A DNA stretch of 64,000 bases from Thermoleophilia bacterium. GTDB lineage: Bacteria; Actinomycetota; Thermoleophilia; RBG-16-64-13. The translations under genes were made by a program, and so were the position numbers. Below, piece after piece: positions 23,142 through 32,510 of this stretch (position 1 is the stretch's first letter; every line of letters begins with the position of its first letter). The DNA lies in NCBI GenBank assembly GCA_027493445.1, contig JAOSKU010000001.1, forward strand, positions 2,934,822 to 2,998,821, written 5' to 3'. The notes beneath the pieces are model-generated. The model saw nothing but the letters and a program-made list of their open reading frames with translations. It ran no database searches and was not told where the DNA came from.

Positions 23142-24137
23142 TCAGCCTCCGGTCGGGACGGGGATGGCGTCGAGGAGGCCGGAGATGACCGCCACGGCGG
23201 TCCGTCCGTGCAGCCGGCCGTCGGGAGAGAGGATCACCCGGTGGGAGAGCACCCGGGCGGCCAGGTCCTTGACGTCCTGGGGCACCACGAAGTCCCGGCC
23301 CCTCAGCAGCGCCAGGGCCTTGGCCGCCCGAAGCAGAGCGATCCCAGCCCGGGGACTAGCCCCCAGGTACAGGTCGCGCTCCTCCCGGGTGGCGGTCAGA
23401 ATGTCGACCACGTACCGCCGGATGGAGGGGGCGGTATTCACCCGGTTGGCCGACGCGATCATTCCCAGCAGCTGGGTCGAGTCCAGCACCGGCTCGACCT
23501 TGTCGAGCGGATCTTGGGTGGCCGTCTGCTCGGCCAGCAGGACCGCTTCTTCGTCGGCGGAGGGGTAGCCCAGGGAGAGCTGCATCATGAACCGGTCGAG
23601 CTGGGCCTCGGGCAAGGGGAAGGTGCCCTCGTACTCGATGGGGTTCTGGGTGGCGATGACCATGAAGGGCGGTTCGATACCGTACGTGGTGTTGTCGATG
23701 GTGGCCTGCCGCTCCTGCATGCTCTCCAGCAGGCTGGACTGCGTCTTGGGCGAGGCGCGGTTGATCTCGTCGGCCAGCACGATGTTTGCGAAGATGGGGC
23801 CCGGGCGGAACTCGAACTCGCCAGTCTTCTGGTTGAAGATGTTGATCCCGGTGACGTCGCTGGGCAGCAGGTCCGGGGTGAACTGGATGCGTGAGAAGCG
23901 ACAGTGCACCGAGCGCGCCAGCGCCTTGGCGAGCATGGTCTTGCCGACGCCGGGAAAGTCCTCCAAGATGATGTGGCCCCCGGCCAAGAGTACGACCGCA
24001 CAGGCCTCGATCACGTCCTGCTTGCCCTTGATCACCCGGCCCACATTGGCGACGATCTGCCGGGCCAGCCGGCCGACCTCCTGGATGTCTGGGTCGGTGA
24101 GGGAGGGGGTCGCGGTCTCTGACCGGCTCGTCGTCAC
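23142..24137 (-). CDS. MoxR-family AAA+ ATPase
   Basis: The 331-residue ATPase has Walker A (GVGKTMLAKALA), Walker B (IVLADEINRASPKTQSSLLESMQE), sensor 1 (VIATQNPIEYEGTFPLPEAQLDRF) and a C-terminal lid. These are hallmarks of MoxR. It likely acts as a chaperone or remodeller for vWA/DUF58 partners. Length is typical. It leads the three-gene minus-strand cluster, and a cysteine desulfurase-like gene lies 43 nt upstream, perhaps co-transcribed. Confidence 0.95.
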   Translation of the reverse strand: MTTSRSETATPSLTDPDIQEVGRLARQIVANVGRVIKGKQDVIEACAVVLLAGGHIILEDFPGVGKTMLAKALARSVHCRFSRIQFTPDLLPSDVTGINIFNQKTGEFEFRPGPIFANIVLADEINRASPKTQSSLLESMQERQATIDNTTYGIEPPFMVIATQNPIEYEGTFPLPEAQLDRFMMQLSLGYPSADEEAVLLAEQTATQDPLDKVEPVLDSTQLLGMIASANRVNTAPSIRRYVVDILTATREERDLYLGASPRAGIALLRAAKALALLRGRDFVVPQDVKDLAARVLSHRVILSPDGRLHGRTAVAVISGLLDAIPVPTGG

Positions 24138-24179
24138 GGGTACCTCCTCTGGATGGGCCAGCCCTTGCGAGCAGGCCGG

Positions 24180-25332
24180 TCAGCGCTGGGCCGAGGTTTT
24201 GACGGCGATCTCGGTGCAGGCCGCGATCGCTGCGTCGACGTCGCCCTCGGTAGTCTGATACCCGAGGCTCAGGCGGACGAGACCTGTCTCGATAGTCCCC
24301 GCCACCCGGTGCGCCTCGGGGCAGCAGTGGAGCCCGGCGCGAACAGCGATGCCGAAGGCCCGGTCGAGCACAAACGCGGCCTCCGCGGATGGCAGTCCGG
24401 CGAAGGCCACCGACACCACCGGCGCCGCGTCCACCCCCGCGGGGGGACCGTAGATGGCTACCCCGTCGATGTCGGCCAGCCCGCGGCGAAGTCTCTCGGC
24501 CAGGGCCCGCTCGCGGGAGCCGATGGTCTGTGGGCCCTCCTCGATGACTCGCCGAACACCCGCACCCAGACCGGCGATGCCAGGGGTGTTGGGGGTACCG
24601 GCCTCGTACCGATCGGGCAGCTCTTCGGGGGCAGGGGCGAGAGGGATTCCGTTCCGGCCCCACCTTCCACGAGGGTGTCGAGCTCGAGCCCGGGACCGAT
24701 GTAGAGGGCCCCCACGCCCTGCGGACCAAGCAAGCCCTTGTGTCCCGGCAGCGCGAGTAGATCGATGCCCAGGGTTTCCACGTCCAGGGGGCGCGAGCCT
24801 GCGGTCTGGGCGGCGTCGACCAGGAAGGGCACGCCCGTCTCCCGCAGCCGGGGGCCGACCTCCTCGATGGGCATGAGCGTGCCGAGCACGTTCGAGGCGT
24901 GGGTTAGAGCTACAAGCTTGGTGCCCGGTTGCACGGCGGCCAGCACGTCATCGGGATCGGTCGTGCCGTCGGCCGAGCAGGGCACTCGGGTGACGTGCAC
25001 CCCCGCCGGGCGAGCACCGAGAGGGGGCGAATGACCGCGTTGTGCTCCATTGACGAGACGACCACGTGACCACCTTCCCCCAGGAGGCCCTTCAGGGCCA
25101 TGTTGAGGGCCATGGTGGCGTTGAGGGTGAAGACCACGCGGGCCTCGTCCTTGATGCCGAAAAGGCGGGCGAGAGCTCGGCGGGTGCGCAGCAGGATGCG
25201 GGCTGCCTCCAAGGCGATGTCGTAGGCGCCTCGCCCCGGGTTGGCGCAGACGTCGCGCAAGGTTCGTTCGACCGCGTCGATGACCTCAGCGGGCTTGGGA
25301 CAGGAGGTGGCGGCGTTGTCCAGGTAGATCAT
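24180..25332 (-). CDS. Second cysteine desulfurase-family aminotransferase (two frame interruptions)
   Basis: Read across two 1-nt gaps, this is a class V aminotransferase of about 384 aa. MIYLDNAATSCPKP begins it, then NPGRGAYDIALEAARIL, ALTHASNVLGTLMPIEEV, and PLP-lysine LPGHKGLLGPQGVGALY. It ends near residue 350 with AGLHCCPEAHRV, where Cys could be the sulfur carrier. This matches the CsdA-like/anaerobe group more than IscS, and it may act in Fe-S, selenium or thionucleotide pathways. Frame losses lie at 25000-25004 and 24627-24631, each a C/G run one base short. ATG 25332 is a good start. The next 300 nt upstream hold no gene. Confidence 0.82.
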
Positions 25333-25633
25333 GCGGATCCTACGATGGAGCTTTGGAGCGCCTGAGGGCGCGTAGGCATTGTAGCAGGGACCCGGCCCCG
25401 GGTTGGTCTGATTTGTGCCAATCGTCTCGACAAAAACGGTTCGCACTGAAACAATAGGGGGCGCTCGGCACATCGGCCGGGCTTTCCGGGGGCACGGGGG
25501 TTTCTCGCCCGACGTTGCCGGTGGCTATTCACTCTCGGTTTGATTGTGCATCTTTGCGCACAAAGCAAGGGGTGAAGCTTCTGGGTTCGCGATGATGGCC
25601 CGACGATTCTCTATTGAGAGGAGACACAATCGT
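25333..25633. other. Intergenic region before the S-layer cytochrome gene, no gene seen
   Basis: This divergent region must contain promoters for the desulfurase-like gene and the SLH cytochrome gene. GAGAGGAG at 25616-25623 is the ribosome binding site of the latter. I checked for a c-di-GMP or other riboswitch and found no convincing consensus. An in-frame upstream ATG at 25592 exists but lacks a good ribosome binding site. Confidence 0.5.
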
Positions 25634-27046
25634 ATGAGACGACGCAGCACGCTCACAGTCGTAGTGGTGACCGTGGCCCTGGTGATGGCGCTGGGAGCCA
25701 CCGCCGCGCTAGGCGCGGCCAGCTTCAGCGATGTACCGGCCACGCACCCGTTCTGCGCCGACATCACTCGGCTGGCCGACCTGGAGATCGTGGGTGGCTT
25801 CCCCGACGGCACCTACAAGCCTGACGACCCGGTAACCCGCCAGCAGTTCGCCAAGATCATCGTGCTCGCCACCGGCAAGCACACCGAAGCGGTCGATAAC
25901 CAGAACGACCCCACCTTCACTGACGTGACGCCCGCCCTGGGCATCCCGTACCCCTTCGACTACATCGAAGAGGCGGCCAAGGCCGGCTTCATCCTGGGTG
26001 ACCAGGGCAAGTTCAACCCCGCCAACAACATCACCCGAGTGCAGCTGGCCCTGGTCATCGTTAGGGCCGGAGGGAGCGGCCTGGCTGATCCACCCGCCGG
26101 CTACCAGACGGGCTTCACCGACGTGCCCGACTACGCCCAAGCCGAGGTGGCCAAGGCCAAGTTCAACGGCATCCTCGACGGCAAGACGGCCACCACCTTC
26201 GACCCCTACGCCAACGCCACCCGAGGCCAGGTGGCCAAGATGGTCTCGCGGCTCTTGGACAAGATCGGTGAACCGGCGCCTCAGGCCTACCATGACGCCG
26301 ACGGCCTGGCCGGTGGCGCCGCCTACTCTCAGTGGTGGACGCTCGACGCGGCCGGGTCGGGCACCAAGCCCACCACCACCGTGGGTGCCGACTTCTACCG
26401 CTGCAAAGCCTGTCACGGTTGGGACGGCCTGGGTACGGCCGGCTCCTATGCCAACCGTACCGGCATGAGCACAGGGGCGGCTAACCGTCCTGATGTCTCC
26501 GCGGCCGACCTCCGCGCCGCAGCCGGGTCCAAGAGCTTCGAGGAGCTCTACGGTTTGGTGCGCAATGTCGGCGGTCGCGGCATTGACGAAGCGGCGAATG
26601 CCCATCCGGACTTCGCCGCCGTATTGAGCGAAGCTCAAGCGTGGAATCTGGTCAAGTTCATGCGTGAGGAGTGGATCGATCCCGATCTGCTCTACGATCT
26701 CACCATTGATGGCCTCCCCGTCTACTCCGACACCACGGTAGAACCGCCGGTGGTGGTGAAGCCAACCCTGACATACTCCAGCATCGGCGTGCTCGGTAAC
26801 GAGACCGAGGGCCAGGCCCTCTTCGCGAGCTCGTGCGCCTCCTGCCACGGCGCCGATGGGACGACCATCGCGCTCGAGGGCATGAGCGTCGGCCATTTCG
26901 TGCGCAGCAAGCCAAATGAGGCGTGGTTCAAGGTCAAGTTCGGCATTCCCGGAGCCATGCCGGTCGGTCTGGTGACCGAGACCTCCGACATGCAGAACCT
27001 CTACAAGGCCCTGGCGAATCCGGCGAACTTCCCGGATATGCCATAG
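25634..27046 (+). CDS. S-layer-homology (SLH) diheme c-type cytochrome
   Basis: The 470-residue exported protein joins cell-surface anchoring to heme. A signal peptide (LTVVVVTVALVMALGATAAL) leads into three SLH repeats: ASFSDVPATHPFCADI...GFPDGTYKPDDPVTRQQFAKII, then FTDVTPALGIPYPFDYI...FNPANNITRVQLALVIV, and FTDVPDYAQAEVAKAK...FDPYANATRGQVAKMV. The C-terminal half has two c-type heme sites, CKACH near residue 258 and CASCH near residue 404. SLH domains bind secondary cell-wall polymers, so the protein likely places hemes at the wall or S-layer for electron transfer to outside acceptors. It is monocistronic with its own terminator. Confidence 0.92.
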   Translation: MRRRSTLTVVVVTVALVMALGATAALGAASFSDVPATHPFCADITRLADLEIVGGFPDGTYKPDDPVTRQQFAKIIVLATGKHTEAVDNQNDPTFTDVTPALGIPYPFDYIEEAAKAGFILGDQGKFNPANNITRVQLALVIVRAGGSGLADPPAGYQTGFTDVPDYAQAEVAKAKFNGILDGKTATTFDPYANATRGQVAKMVSRLLDKIGEPAPQAYHDADGLAGGAAYSQWWTLDAAGSGTKPTTTVGADFYRCKACHGWDGLGTAGSYANRTGMSTGAANRPDVSAADLRAAAGSKSFEELYGLVRNVGGRGIDEAANAHPDFAAVLSEAQAWNLVKFMREEWIDPDLLYDLTIDGLPVYSDTTVEPPVVVKPTLTYSSIGVLGNETEGQALFASSCASCHGADGTTIALEGMSVGHFVRSKPNEAWFKVKFGIPGAMPVGLVTETSDMQNLYKALANPANFPDMP

Positions 27047-27061
27047 CGGCCATCCAGTATC

Positions 27062-27100
27062 GCGTCCAGGCTCGCGCGAACGCTCCACGAGCCTGGACGC
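27062..27100 (+). terminator. Strong hairpin after the SLH cytochrome gene
   Basis: GCGTCCAGGCTCG (27062-27074) and CGAGCCTGGACGC (27088-27100) are perfect 13-bp complements, 16 nt after the stop codon, followed by CGTTTC. It is a probable intrinsic terminator with a weak T-run. Confidence 0.75.
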
Positions 27101-27184
27101 CGTTTCACTTCGGCGGCTCCGCTTGCCGGGAGGCGCGGGCCCGTCAGCCCCAGCTCGGACCCCACGCCACCAGTGACAGCCGAC

Positions 27185-27661
27185 TCAGCGAGCAGCTGCT
27201 TTCACCAAGGCCTCCAGATCCCCAACGACCTCCAGGGCGGACCCCGCGCGCTCGAGCAAGCCGCGGTCCAGGTCCAGGACGAATGTCACCGTCGAGCGGT
27301 CCCTCATGACGAACGTCAGAGTGGAGTCATCGCCGGCGGGGGCCTCGGCGACCGGGACCTCCCGGCTGCCCGCGACCGCTCGGGCCAGTGGGAGGAAGGC
27401 GGGATTGTCGGGAGTCACCAGATAGCTCGTCAGGCCCGCTTCAGTCCGGATGGTCAGACTCGCGAACTTGGCGTCGGGCAGCGTAGCCAGGTCCACGTCG
27501 AAGGGGGCTTCCTTGAAGTCGTAGGGCGAGGTGACGGGTGGCGAGGCGGTCGTGGTGGTCGACACGGCCGTGGAATGGCCGCCTCCCTCCAGCAGGAGTG
27601 CGGCACCCACTCCGGCCAGCGCGACCGCCAGGATGCTCCCGATCACCCAGATCCGCTTCAT
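27185..27661 (-). CDS. Hypothetical exported or membrane-anchored protein, 158 aa
   Basis: No family was recognised. A basic start and hydrophobic stretch (MKRIWVIGSILAVALAGVGAALLL) form a signal anchor. A Thr/Ser-rich linker (STAVSTTTTASPPVT) follows, then a compact domain with alternating strands (DAKFASLTIRTEAGLTSYLV, STLTFVMRDRSTVTFVLDLD). The linker style matches other exported proteins in this window. ATG 27661 follows GAGGAGG; longer frames upstream run through repeat DNA and are not credible. It is convergent to the SLH cytochrome. Confidence 0.75.
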   Translation of the reverse strand: MKRIWVIGSILAVALAGVGAALLLEGGGHSTAVSTTTTASPPVTSPYDFKEAPFDVDLATLPDAKFASLTIRTEAGLTSYLVTPDNPAFLPLARAVAGSREVPVAEAPAGDDSTLTFVMRDRSTVTFVLDLDRGLLERAGSALEVVGDLEALVKAAAR

Positions 27662-27743
27662 CGACCGCCTCCTCACGCGCTCTTCAACGGCGCCGGCGAC
27701 CTTGAAGTTTCGGGGTCGCCCCACTAGACTAACAGCCTTCCAA

Positions 27744-27907
27744 GAGCTCGTTTCAGAATGACGCTTCGCCGCCAGGGTGCGATGGGCGAGTGCGAGGCAA
27801 GGACGCAGGGAGCGGGCGTAGCCGGAGGCTACGTACGTGACCGAGGACACCGCATCGTGCCGTCCAGCGCGACCGCGGCGGCCGGGGCTTCGTTTTGAAA
27901 CGGGCTC
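27744..27907 (+). repeat. Dispersed repeat, full length, first of a tandem pair
   Basis: The arms GAGCTCGTTTCA and TGAAACGGGCTC pair with one G/T. The core is AATGACGCTTCGCCGCC, the central hairpin GTAGCC-GGA-GGCTAC, and GGGGCTTCGTTT. The core is almost identical to the copy that follows at 27912 (only a few differences), showing recent duplication or exchange. Confidence 0.9.
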
Positions 27908-27911
27908 GGAA

Positions 27912-28072
27912 CGCTCGTTTCAGAATGACGCTTCGCCGCCAGGGTGCGATGGGCGAGTGCGAGGCAAGGACGCAGGGAGCGGGCGTAGCCGGAGGCTACG
28001 TACGTGACCGAGGACACCGCATCGTGCCGTCCAGCGTAACCGCGGCGGCCGGGGCTTCGTTTGAGACGAGCG
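27912..28072 (+). repeat. Dispersed repeat, full length, second of a tandem pair
   Basis: The core is nearly identical to the previous copy, but the arms are CGCTCGTTTCA and TGAGACGAGCG instead of the GAGCTC/GGGCTC type. Both ends changed together so that pairing is kept. It ends just before the T-box leader of ileS. Confidence 0.9.
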
Positions 28073-28079
28073 CGAAAGG

Positions 28080-28400
28080 CTGTGACGGGAACGAGTAGGC
28101 GCGACCCATCCGTGCAGCGAGCCGGGGACGGTGAGAGCCCGGCCGGAACGCACGCGGAAGATCATCCCCGAGCCGCCAGCCGAACGGCGCACCACCGGCC
28201 CGCGGCAGCCTCTCGAAGGCCCGCGGCGGACCAATGGAGCTTACTCCACGCATGGAGCGAGTGCCAGGAGCGCCCAGTAGACCTGGCCGGGTCCTTCCCG
28301 TGATAGAAGGGGGGCGTCGGAGTGCGCCCGCAGAGAGGGTTGCCAGCCGGCGACCAAGTAGGGTGGTACCGCGGGAGAGCACCCCGTCCCTACAGCGAGC
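28080..28400 (+). promoter_or_regulatory. T-box leader controlling ileS
   Basis: The invariant T-box sequence AGGGTGGTACCGCG is at 28360-28373 and its partner CACCCCGTCCCT at 28380-28391, forming the antiterminator/antisequestrator. A stem I region with GGTGAGAGCCCGG lies at about 28130, and ATC at 28161-28163 in GGAAGATCATCC is a plausible isoleucine specifier. Uncharged tRNA-Ile binding would raise ileS expression. CCTCC-gcct-GGAGG shortly after suggests control by ribosome-site access, as in Actinomycetota ileS T-boxes. Confidence 0.92.
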
Positions 28401-28473
28401 CCATACCTCCGCCTGGAGGCCGAAGCCTCTCCGCCCCGATCGCAGGGTGGCGAGAGGCGGCGTCGCTAAGGGA

Positions 28474-28499
28474 TGGGGTTTCGTTTTTAGACGGGCTCT
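28474..28499 (+). repeat. Right end of a dispersed repeat inside the ileS leader
   Basis: GGGGTTTCGTTTTTAGACGGGCTC matches the right end of other copies. No matching left end or core is visible, so this is a remnant between the T-box and ileS. Confidence 0.55.
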
Positions 28500-28509
28500 A
28501 TAGGAAGAA

Positions 28510-28544
28510 GGAGGAGTCTGGACCGCCTCGTGCGGAACTCCTCC
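28510..28544 (+). promoter_or_regulatory. Hairpin with an embedded Shine-Dalgarno-like sequence in the ileS leader
   Basis: GGAGGAGT (28510-28517) pairs with ACTCCTCC (28537-28544), with an inner CCGC-ctcgt-GCGG stem. It lies 55 nt before the ileS start, whose own GAGGAGGA is at 28589. The ACTCCTCC strand could also pair with that site and so sequester it, a simple model for T-box output. Confidence 0.5.
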
Positions 28545-28598
28545 AGCGACTCTGGATGCGGGGCGTCAGCCAAAGCCAGCCGCCCTCGAGGAGGATGC

Positions 28599-31500
28599 AT
28601 GACCGAGCCCGTGTGCCGCCATCAGCCCGACCAGCTTTACCGCCCAGTGGATACCGGCCAGAGCTTCCCGGCCCTGGAGGAGCGGATCCTCGCCTGGTGG
28701 AAACAGAACGAGATTTTCGAGAAGAGCGTCGAGCTGCGCCGCGGCAACCCCGAGTGGGTGTTCTACGAAGGTCCTCCCACTGCCAACGGCCGGCCTGGGT
28801 CTCACCACGTGCTGGCCCGGATCTTCAAGGATATCTATCCCCGCTTCCGGACCATGCGCGGCCACTTCGTGCCCCGCAAAGCGGGTTGGGATTGCCACGG
28901 TCTGCCTGTGGAGCTCGAGATCGAGAAGCGCCTGGGTTTCCGCCGCAAGGAGGAGATCGAGCAGTACGGCATCGCCGAGTTCAACACGCTTTGCATGGAT
29001 TCGGTGCGCGAGTACGTCGGCGACTGGAAGAACATGACCGAGCGCATCGGCTTCTGGATCGATCTGGACGACGCTTACTGGACCATGTCCAACGACTACA
29101 TCGAGTCGGTCTGGTGGATCCTGGCCGAGCTCTGGAAGCAGGGCCTGCTGGAGCAGGACTACAAGGTGGTGCCATACTGCCCGCGCTGCGGCACCGCCCT
29201 TTCCTCTCACGAGCTTGCACAGGGCTACAAGGTGGTCACCGACCCCTCCATCTTCGTCCGTTTCCCTCTGCTGGGTGAGGACGGCCTGCAGGAGGCCGGC
29301 ACCAGCCTCCTCGTCTGGACTACCACTCCCTGGACGCTCATCTCCAACGCGGCCGCCGCCGTGGGGCGAAAGATCACGTACGCTCGGGCCCGGTTGGGCG
29401 GCGAGCGGCTCATCCTGGCCGCCGACCTGGTGGAGAAGGTGCTGGGCCCCGAAGCCGTGGTCGAGGAGACCTTCCCCGGCTCGGCTCTGGTCGGGCGCCG
29501 CTACGCGCCGCCCTTCCACTTCGTGGAGGTCGACCGGCCGGCCTGGTACGTGGTCACCGCCGAGTATGTGAGCACCGCCGAGGGCACCGGCATCGTGCAC
29601 ATCGCTCCGGCATTCGGCGCCGACGACATGGTCGTGGGCCGAGCAAACGACCTGCCTTTGATCATGCCTGTGGACGAAGAGGTGAAGTTCACCGATGTCG
29701 TCACCGCGTACGCCGGTCGGTTCGTCAAGGAGGCGGACGGGGCCATCATCCGCGACCTCGACGATGCCGGGCTGCTGTTCGCCCAGCAGCCTTACGAGCA
29801 CAACTACCCCCATTGCTGGCGCTGCGATACCCCCTCATCTACTATGCCAAGTCCAGCTGGTACGTGCGCACGACCGCGCGCAAGGAGGCCCTGCTCGCGG
29901 CCAACGAGGGGGTCACCTGGTACCCCGAGCACATCAAGCACGGCCGCTTCGGCGACTGGCTCGAGAACAACATCGACTGGTCGCTCTCCCGCGAGCGCTA
30001 CTGGGGCACGCCCCTACCTGTCTGGCTCTGCCCTCAGGGGCACCAGCAGGCGGTGGCCTCCCGGGCCGAGCTGGGTCTGCTGGCCGGCCGCGACCTGTCC
30101 GATCTCGAGCTCCACCGGCCTTATGTAGACGAGGTGGTCCTCCCCTGCCCCACCTGCGGCGCTGACATGAAGCGCGTGCCCGAGGTCATCGACGCCTGGT
30201 TCGACTCGGGCTCCATGCCCATCGCCCAGTGGCATTACCCTTTCGAGAACCAGGAGCTCTGGCGAAAGCGCTTCCCGGCCGATTTCATCTGCGAGGCCAT
30301 CGACCAGACCCGGGGCTGGTTCTACAGTCTGATCGCCATCAGCGCCCTGCTCTTCGGCCATTCGAGCTACAAGAACGTGGTCTGCCTGGGCCACATCCTC
30401 GACGCCGAGGGCCGCAAGATGTCGAAGCGCCTGGGCAACGTGGTCGATCCCTGGACCATCCTGGATGTCCAGGGTGCCGATGCGCTGCGCTGGTACTTGT
30501 TCACGGTGAGCTCCCCCTGGTACGCTCGCCGCTTCAGCGCCGACGCGATCGACGAGGTGATCCGCAAGTTCACCCTGACGCTGTGGAACACCTACTCCTT
30601 CTACACCCTCTACGCCAATATCGACGACTTCGACCCCCGGGCCCACGAGCTGCCTCCGGCCGAGCGCTCCTTGCTCGACCGCTGGATCCTGGCCGAGCTG
30701 CACCAGCTGGTGGTGACCGTGACCGAGGGGCTGGAGGGCTACGACGCCTTCTCCAGCGGCCGGGCCATCGGAGAGTTCGTCGACGAGCTCTCCAACTGGT
30801 ACGTGCGCCGCAGCCGGCGGCGTTTCTGGAAGAGCGAGGAGGACACCGACAAGGTAGCCGCCTATCTGACCCTCCACGAGTGCCTGCAGACGCTCTCCAA
30901 GCTGCTGGCTCCTTATATGCCTTTCATGGCCGAGGAGATTTATCGCAACCTGGTAGGTGAACGCTACCCGAACGCGTCCGAGTCGGTGCACCTGTGCGAC
31001 TGGCCGGCGGCCGACCAGTCGCTCATCGACGAGGACCTCTCCTTCCGCATGGGGGTGGCCCGCAGGGTGGTCAATCTGGGACGGGCGGCGCGCAACGCCG
31101 GCCGGCTGAAGACACGACAGCCCCTGGCTACCGCCCTGGTGGCCTGCGATCCCCGCCAGCAGGCTGCCCTGGAGAGCCTGGCCGGCGTGGTCCGCGAGGA
31201 GCTGAACGTCAAGGCCCTCGAATTCGCGGGGGAGGCCACCGATCTGGTGGCCTATCAGGTCAAGCCCAACTACCGGACGCTGGGGCCCCGCTTCGGCAAG
31301 GCCATGCCGGAAGCGGCGGCGGTTGTGGCTGCTCTGCCCGGGGACGTGGTGGTCCGGAGGCTCGAGGCCCGGGAGCCCGTGACCGTCGAAGTGGCGGGCG
31401 AGAAGCACGACCTGGGGGCTGACGATCTACTGGTCGACGTCCGCCGGCGTGAAGGTTTTGCCATCGAGCGCGAGGGGGACCTCATGGTCGGCCTGTCCAC

Positions 31501-31783
31501 CGTGCTCACCCCGGAGCTGGAGAGCGAAGGCCTGGCCCGGGAGCTGGTGCACCACGTGCAGAACACACGCAAGGCCGCCGGCTTCCGGGTCGAGGACCGC
31601 ATTGCGCTTTCGGTGAGGGGTCCGCAGGCGATAGCCGGCATGATCGAGGAGCACGCCGAATCTATCAAGAAGGAGACTCTCAGTGTCGTCTTGAAGACGG
31701 ACGGCGAGATTGAGGGGTACCGCGAGGAGCTCTCCATCAACGGTCTGCCGGTGGTGCTCACCATGTCTCGTATCGAGGGGTGA
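28599..31783 (+). CDS. ileS: Isoleucyl-tRNA synthetase (one frame interruption)
   Basis: This is a full-length class I enzyme (about 1060 aa after correction) that charges tRNA-Ile. The ATP-site motif is PTANGRPGSHH, with GWDCHGLPVELEIEK. The editing domain is visible in LVWTTTPWTLISNAAAAVG, and the catalytic loop is KMSKRLGN. KMSKR and the overall layout suggest the type 2, eukaryote-like IleRS. The anticodon-binding and C-terminal regions are complete. At 29830-29834 a C run is one short: the frame breaks inside HCWRCDTPLIYYAKSSW. As the only ileS seen and an essential gene, this is most likely a sequence error. ATG 28599 follows GAGGAGGA. Confidence 0.95.
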
Positions 31784-31787
31784 CGGA

Positions 31788-32510
31788 GTGAGAGGCGACG
31801 AGTCGGAGCCCATCGGTCAGGAGCCCTACAGTCAGGCTATCTCCATGGCCGGTGTGGTCGATGGCGAGCGGGTGCTCGACCTGAGCGGCCGCGCGGGCGC
31901 CGTGGCCCTCCAGCTGGCGGCCACCGCCTCCTCGGTCGAGGCCATGCAGCTCGACACCGAGCTGGCCGAGGAGGGCCGCCGCCTGGCAGTGGCGATGGGG
32001 TGGCGGAATGTGTACTTCCACCCGGGCGAGCTGCATCGGCTGCCCTTCGACCCCGGCCAGTTCGACTTGGTCGTCTGGTGCCTCACCCTGGCCCAGGAGC
32101 CCCGTCCCCTGGCTACGCTGCACGAGATCGTCCGGGTGATGGCCCCCGGAGGCCGGCTCATCGTCCAGGACGTGGCCGCCTTCGGGCAACCGGAGCTGGA
32201 CCTCAAGCTTTGGGAGCTCGAGCGCGATCGCAACCCTCGCCACCTGCTCTTCTACACTCCCGGCGAGCTAAGGGCCCTCCTGCTGCTAGCCGGCCTGCAG
32301 GTGGAGCGCGAGGAGATGTCGGGCATGACCCAGGACTTCGACTACTGGGCCGATACGGCCGGTCCGGACGCCGCGCGACGGGCCGACCTGAAGAGGGTTT
32401 TCTTCTCCATGCCCCCGGCCGGCCAGGATCGTCTCGATCTGGCCCTGGCCGACGGCCGGATCTCGTTCACGTACCCGGTGGTGACTCTCTTGGCCCGCCC
32501 GGCGTCGTAG
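31788..32510 (+). CDS. Class I SAM-dependent methyltransferase
   Basis: The 240-residue protein is a Rossmann-type methyltransferase of the UbiE/Methyltransf_11 group. Motif I appears as RVLDLSGRAGAVALQLA, acidic loop VEAMQLDTELAEEG, motif II DPGQFDLVVWCLTLAQEPRPL and motif III RVMAPGGRLIVQDVAAF. DLSGRAG departs from the usual DxGxGxG, so cofactor binding may be altered. The substrate is unknown. GTG 31788 lies 4 nt after the ileS stop, so it is part of the ileS transcript. The 3' end overlaps the convergent TPR gene by 44 nt. Confidence 0.82.
   Translation: MRGDESEPIGQEPYSQAISMAGVVDGERVLDLSGRAGAVALQLAATASSVEAMQLDTELAEEGRRLAVAMGWRNVYFHPGELHRLPFDPGQFDLVVWCLTLAQEPRPLATLHEIVRVMAPGGRLIVQDVAAFGQPELDLKLWELERDRNPRHLLFYTPGELRALLLLAGLQVEREEMSGMTQDFDYWADTAGPDAARRADLKRVFFSMPPAGQDRLDLALADGRISFTYPVVTLLARPAS

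Noticed and set aside
25540..25633. Possible c-di-GMP riboswitch before the SLH cytochrome
   Set aside because: GCACAAAGCAAGG resembles only a few bases of the consensus; the tetraloop-receptor pairing and GGGACGCAAAGCC-type core are absent.
28322..29278. Plus-strand ORF covering the ileS leader and its 5' end in another frame
   Set aside because: Arg/Pro-rich shadow; the T-box and the ileS motifs in the other frame account for the region.
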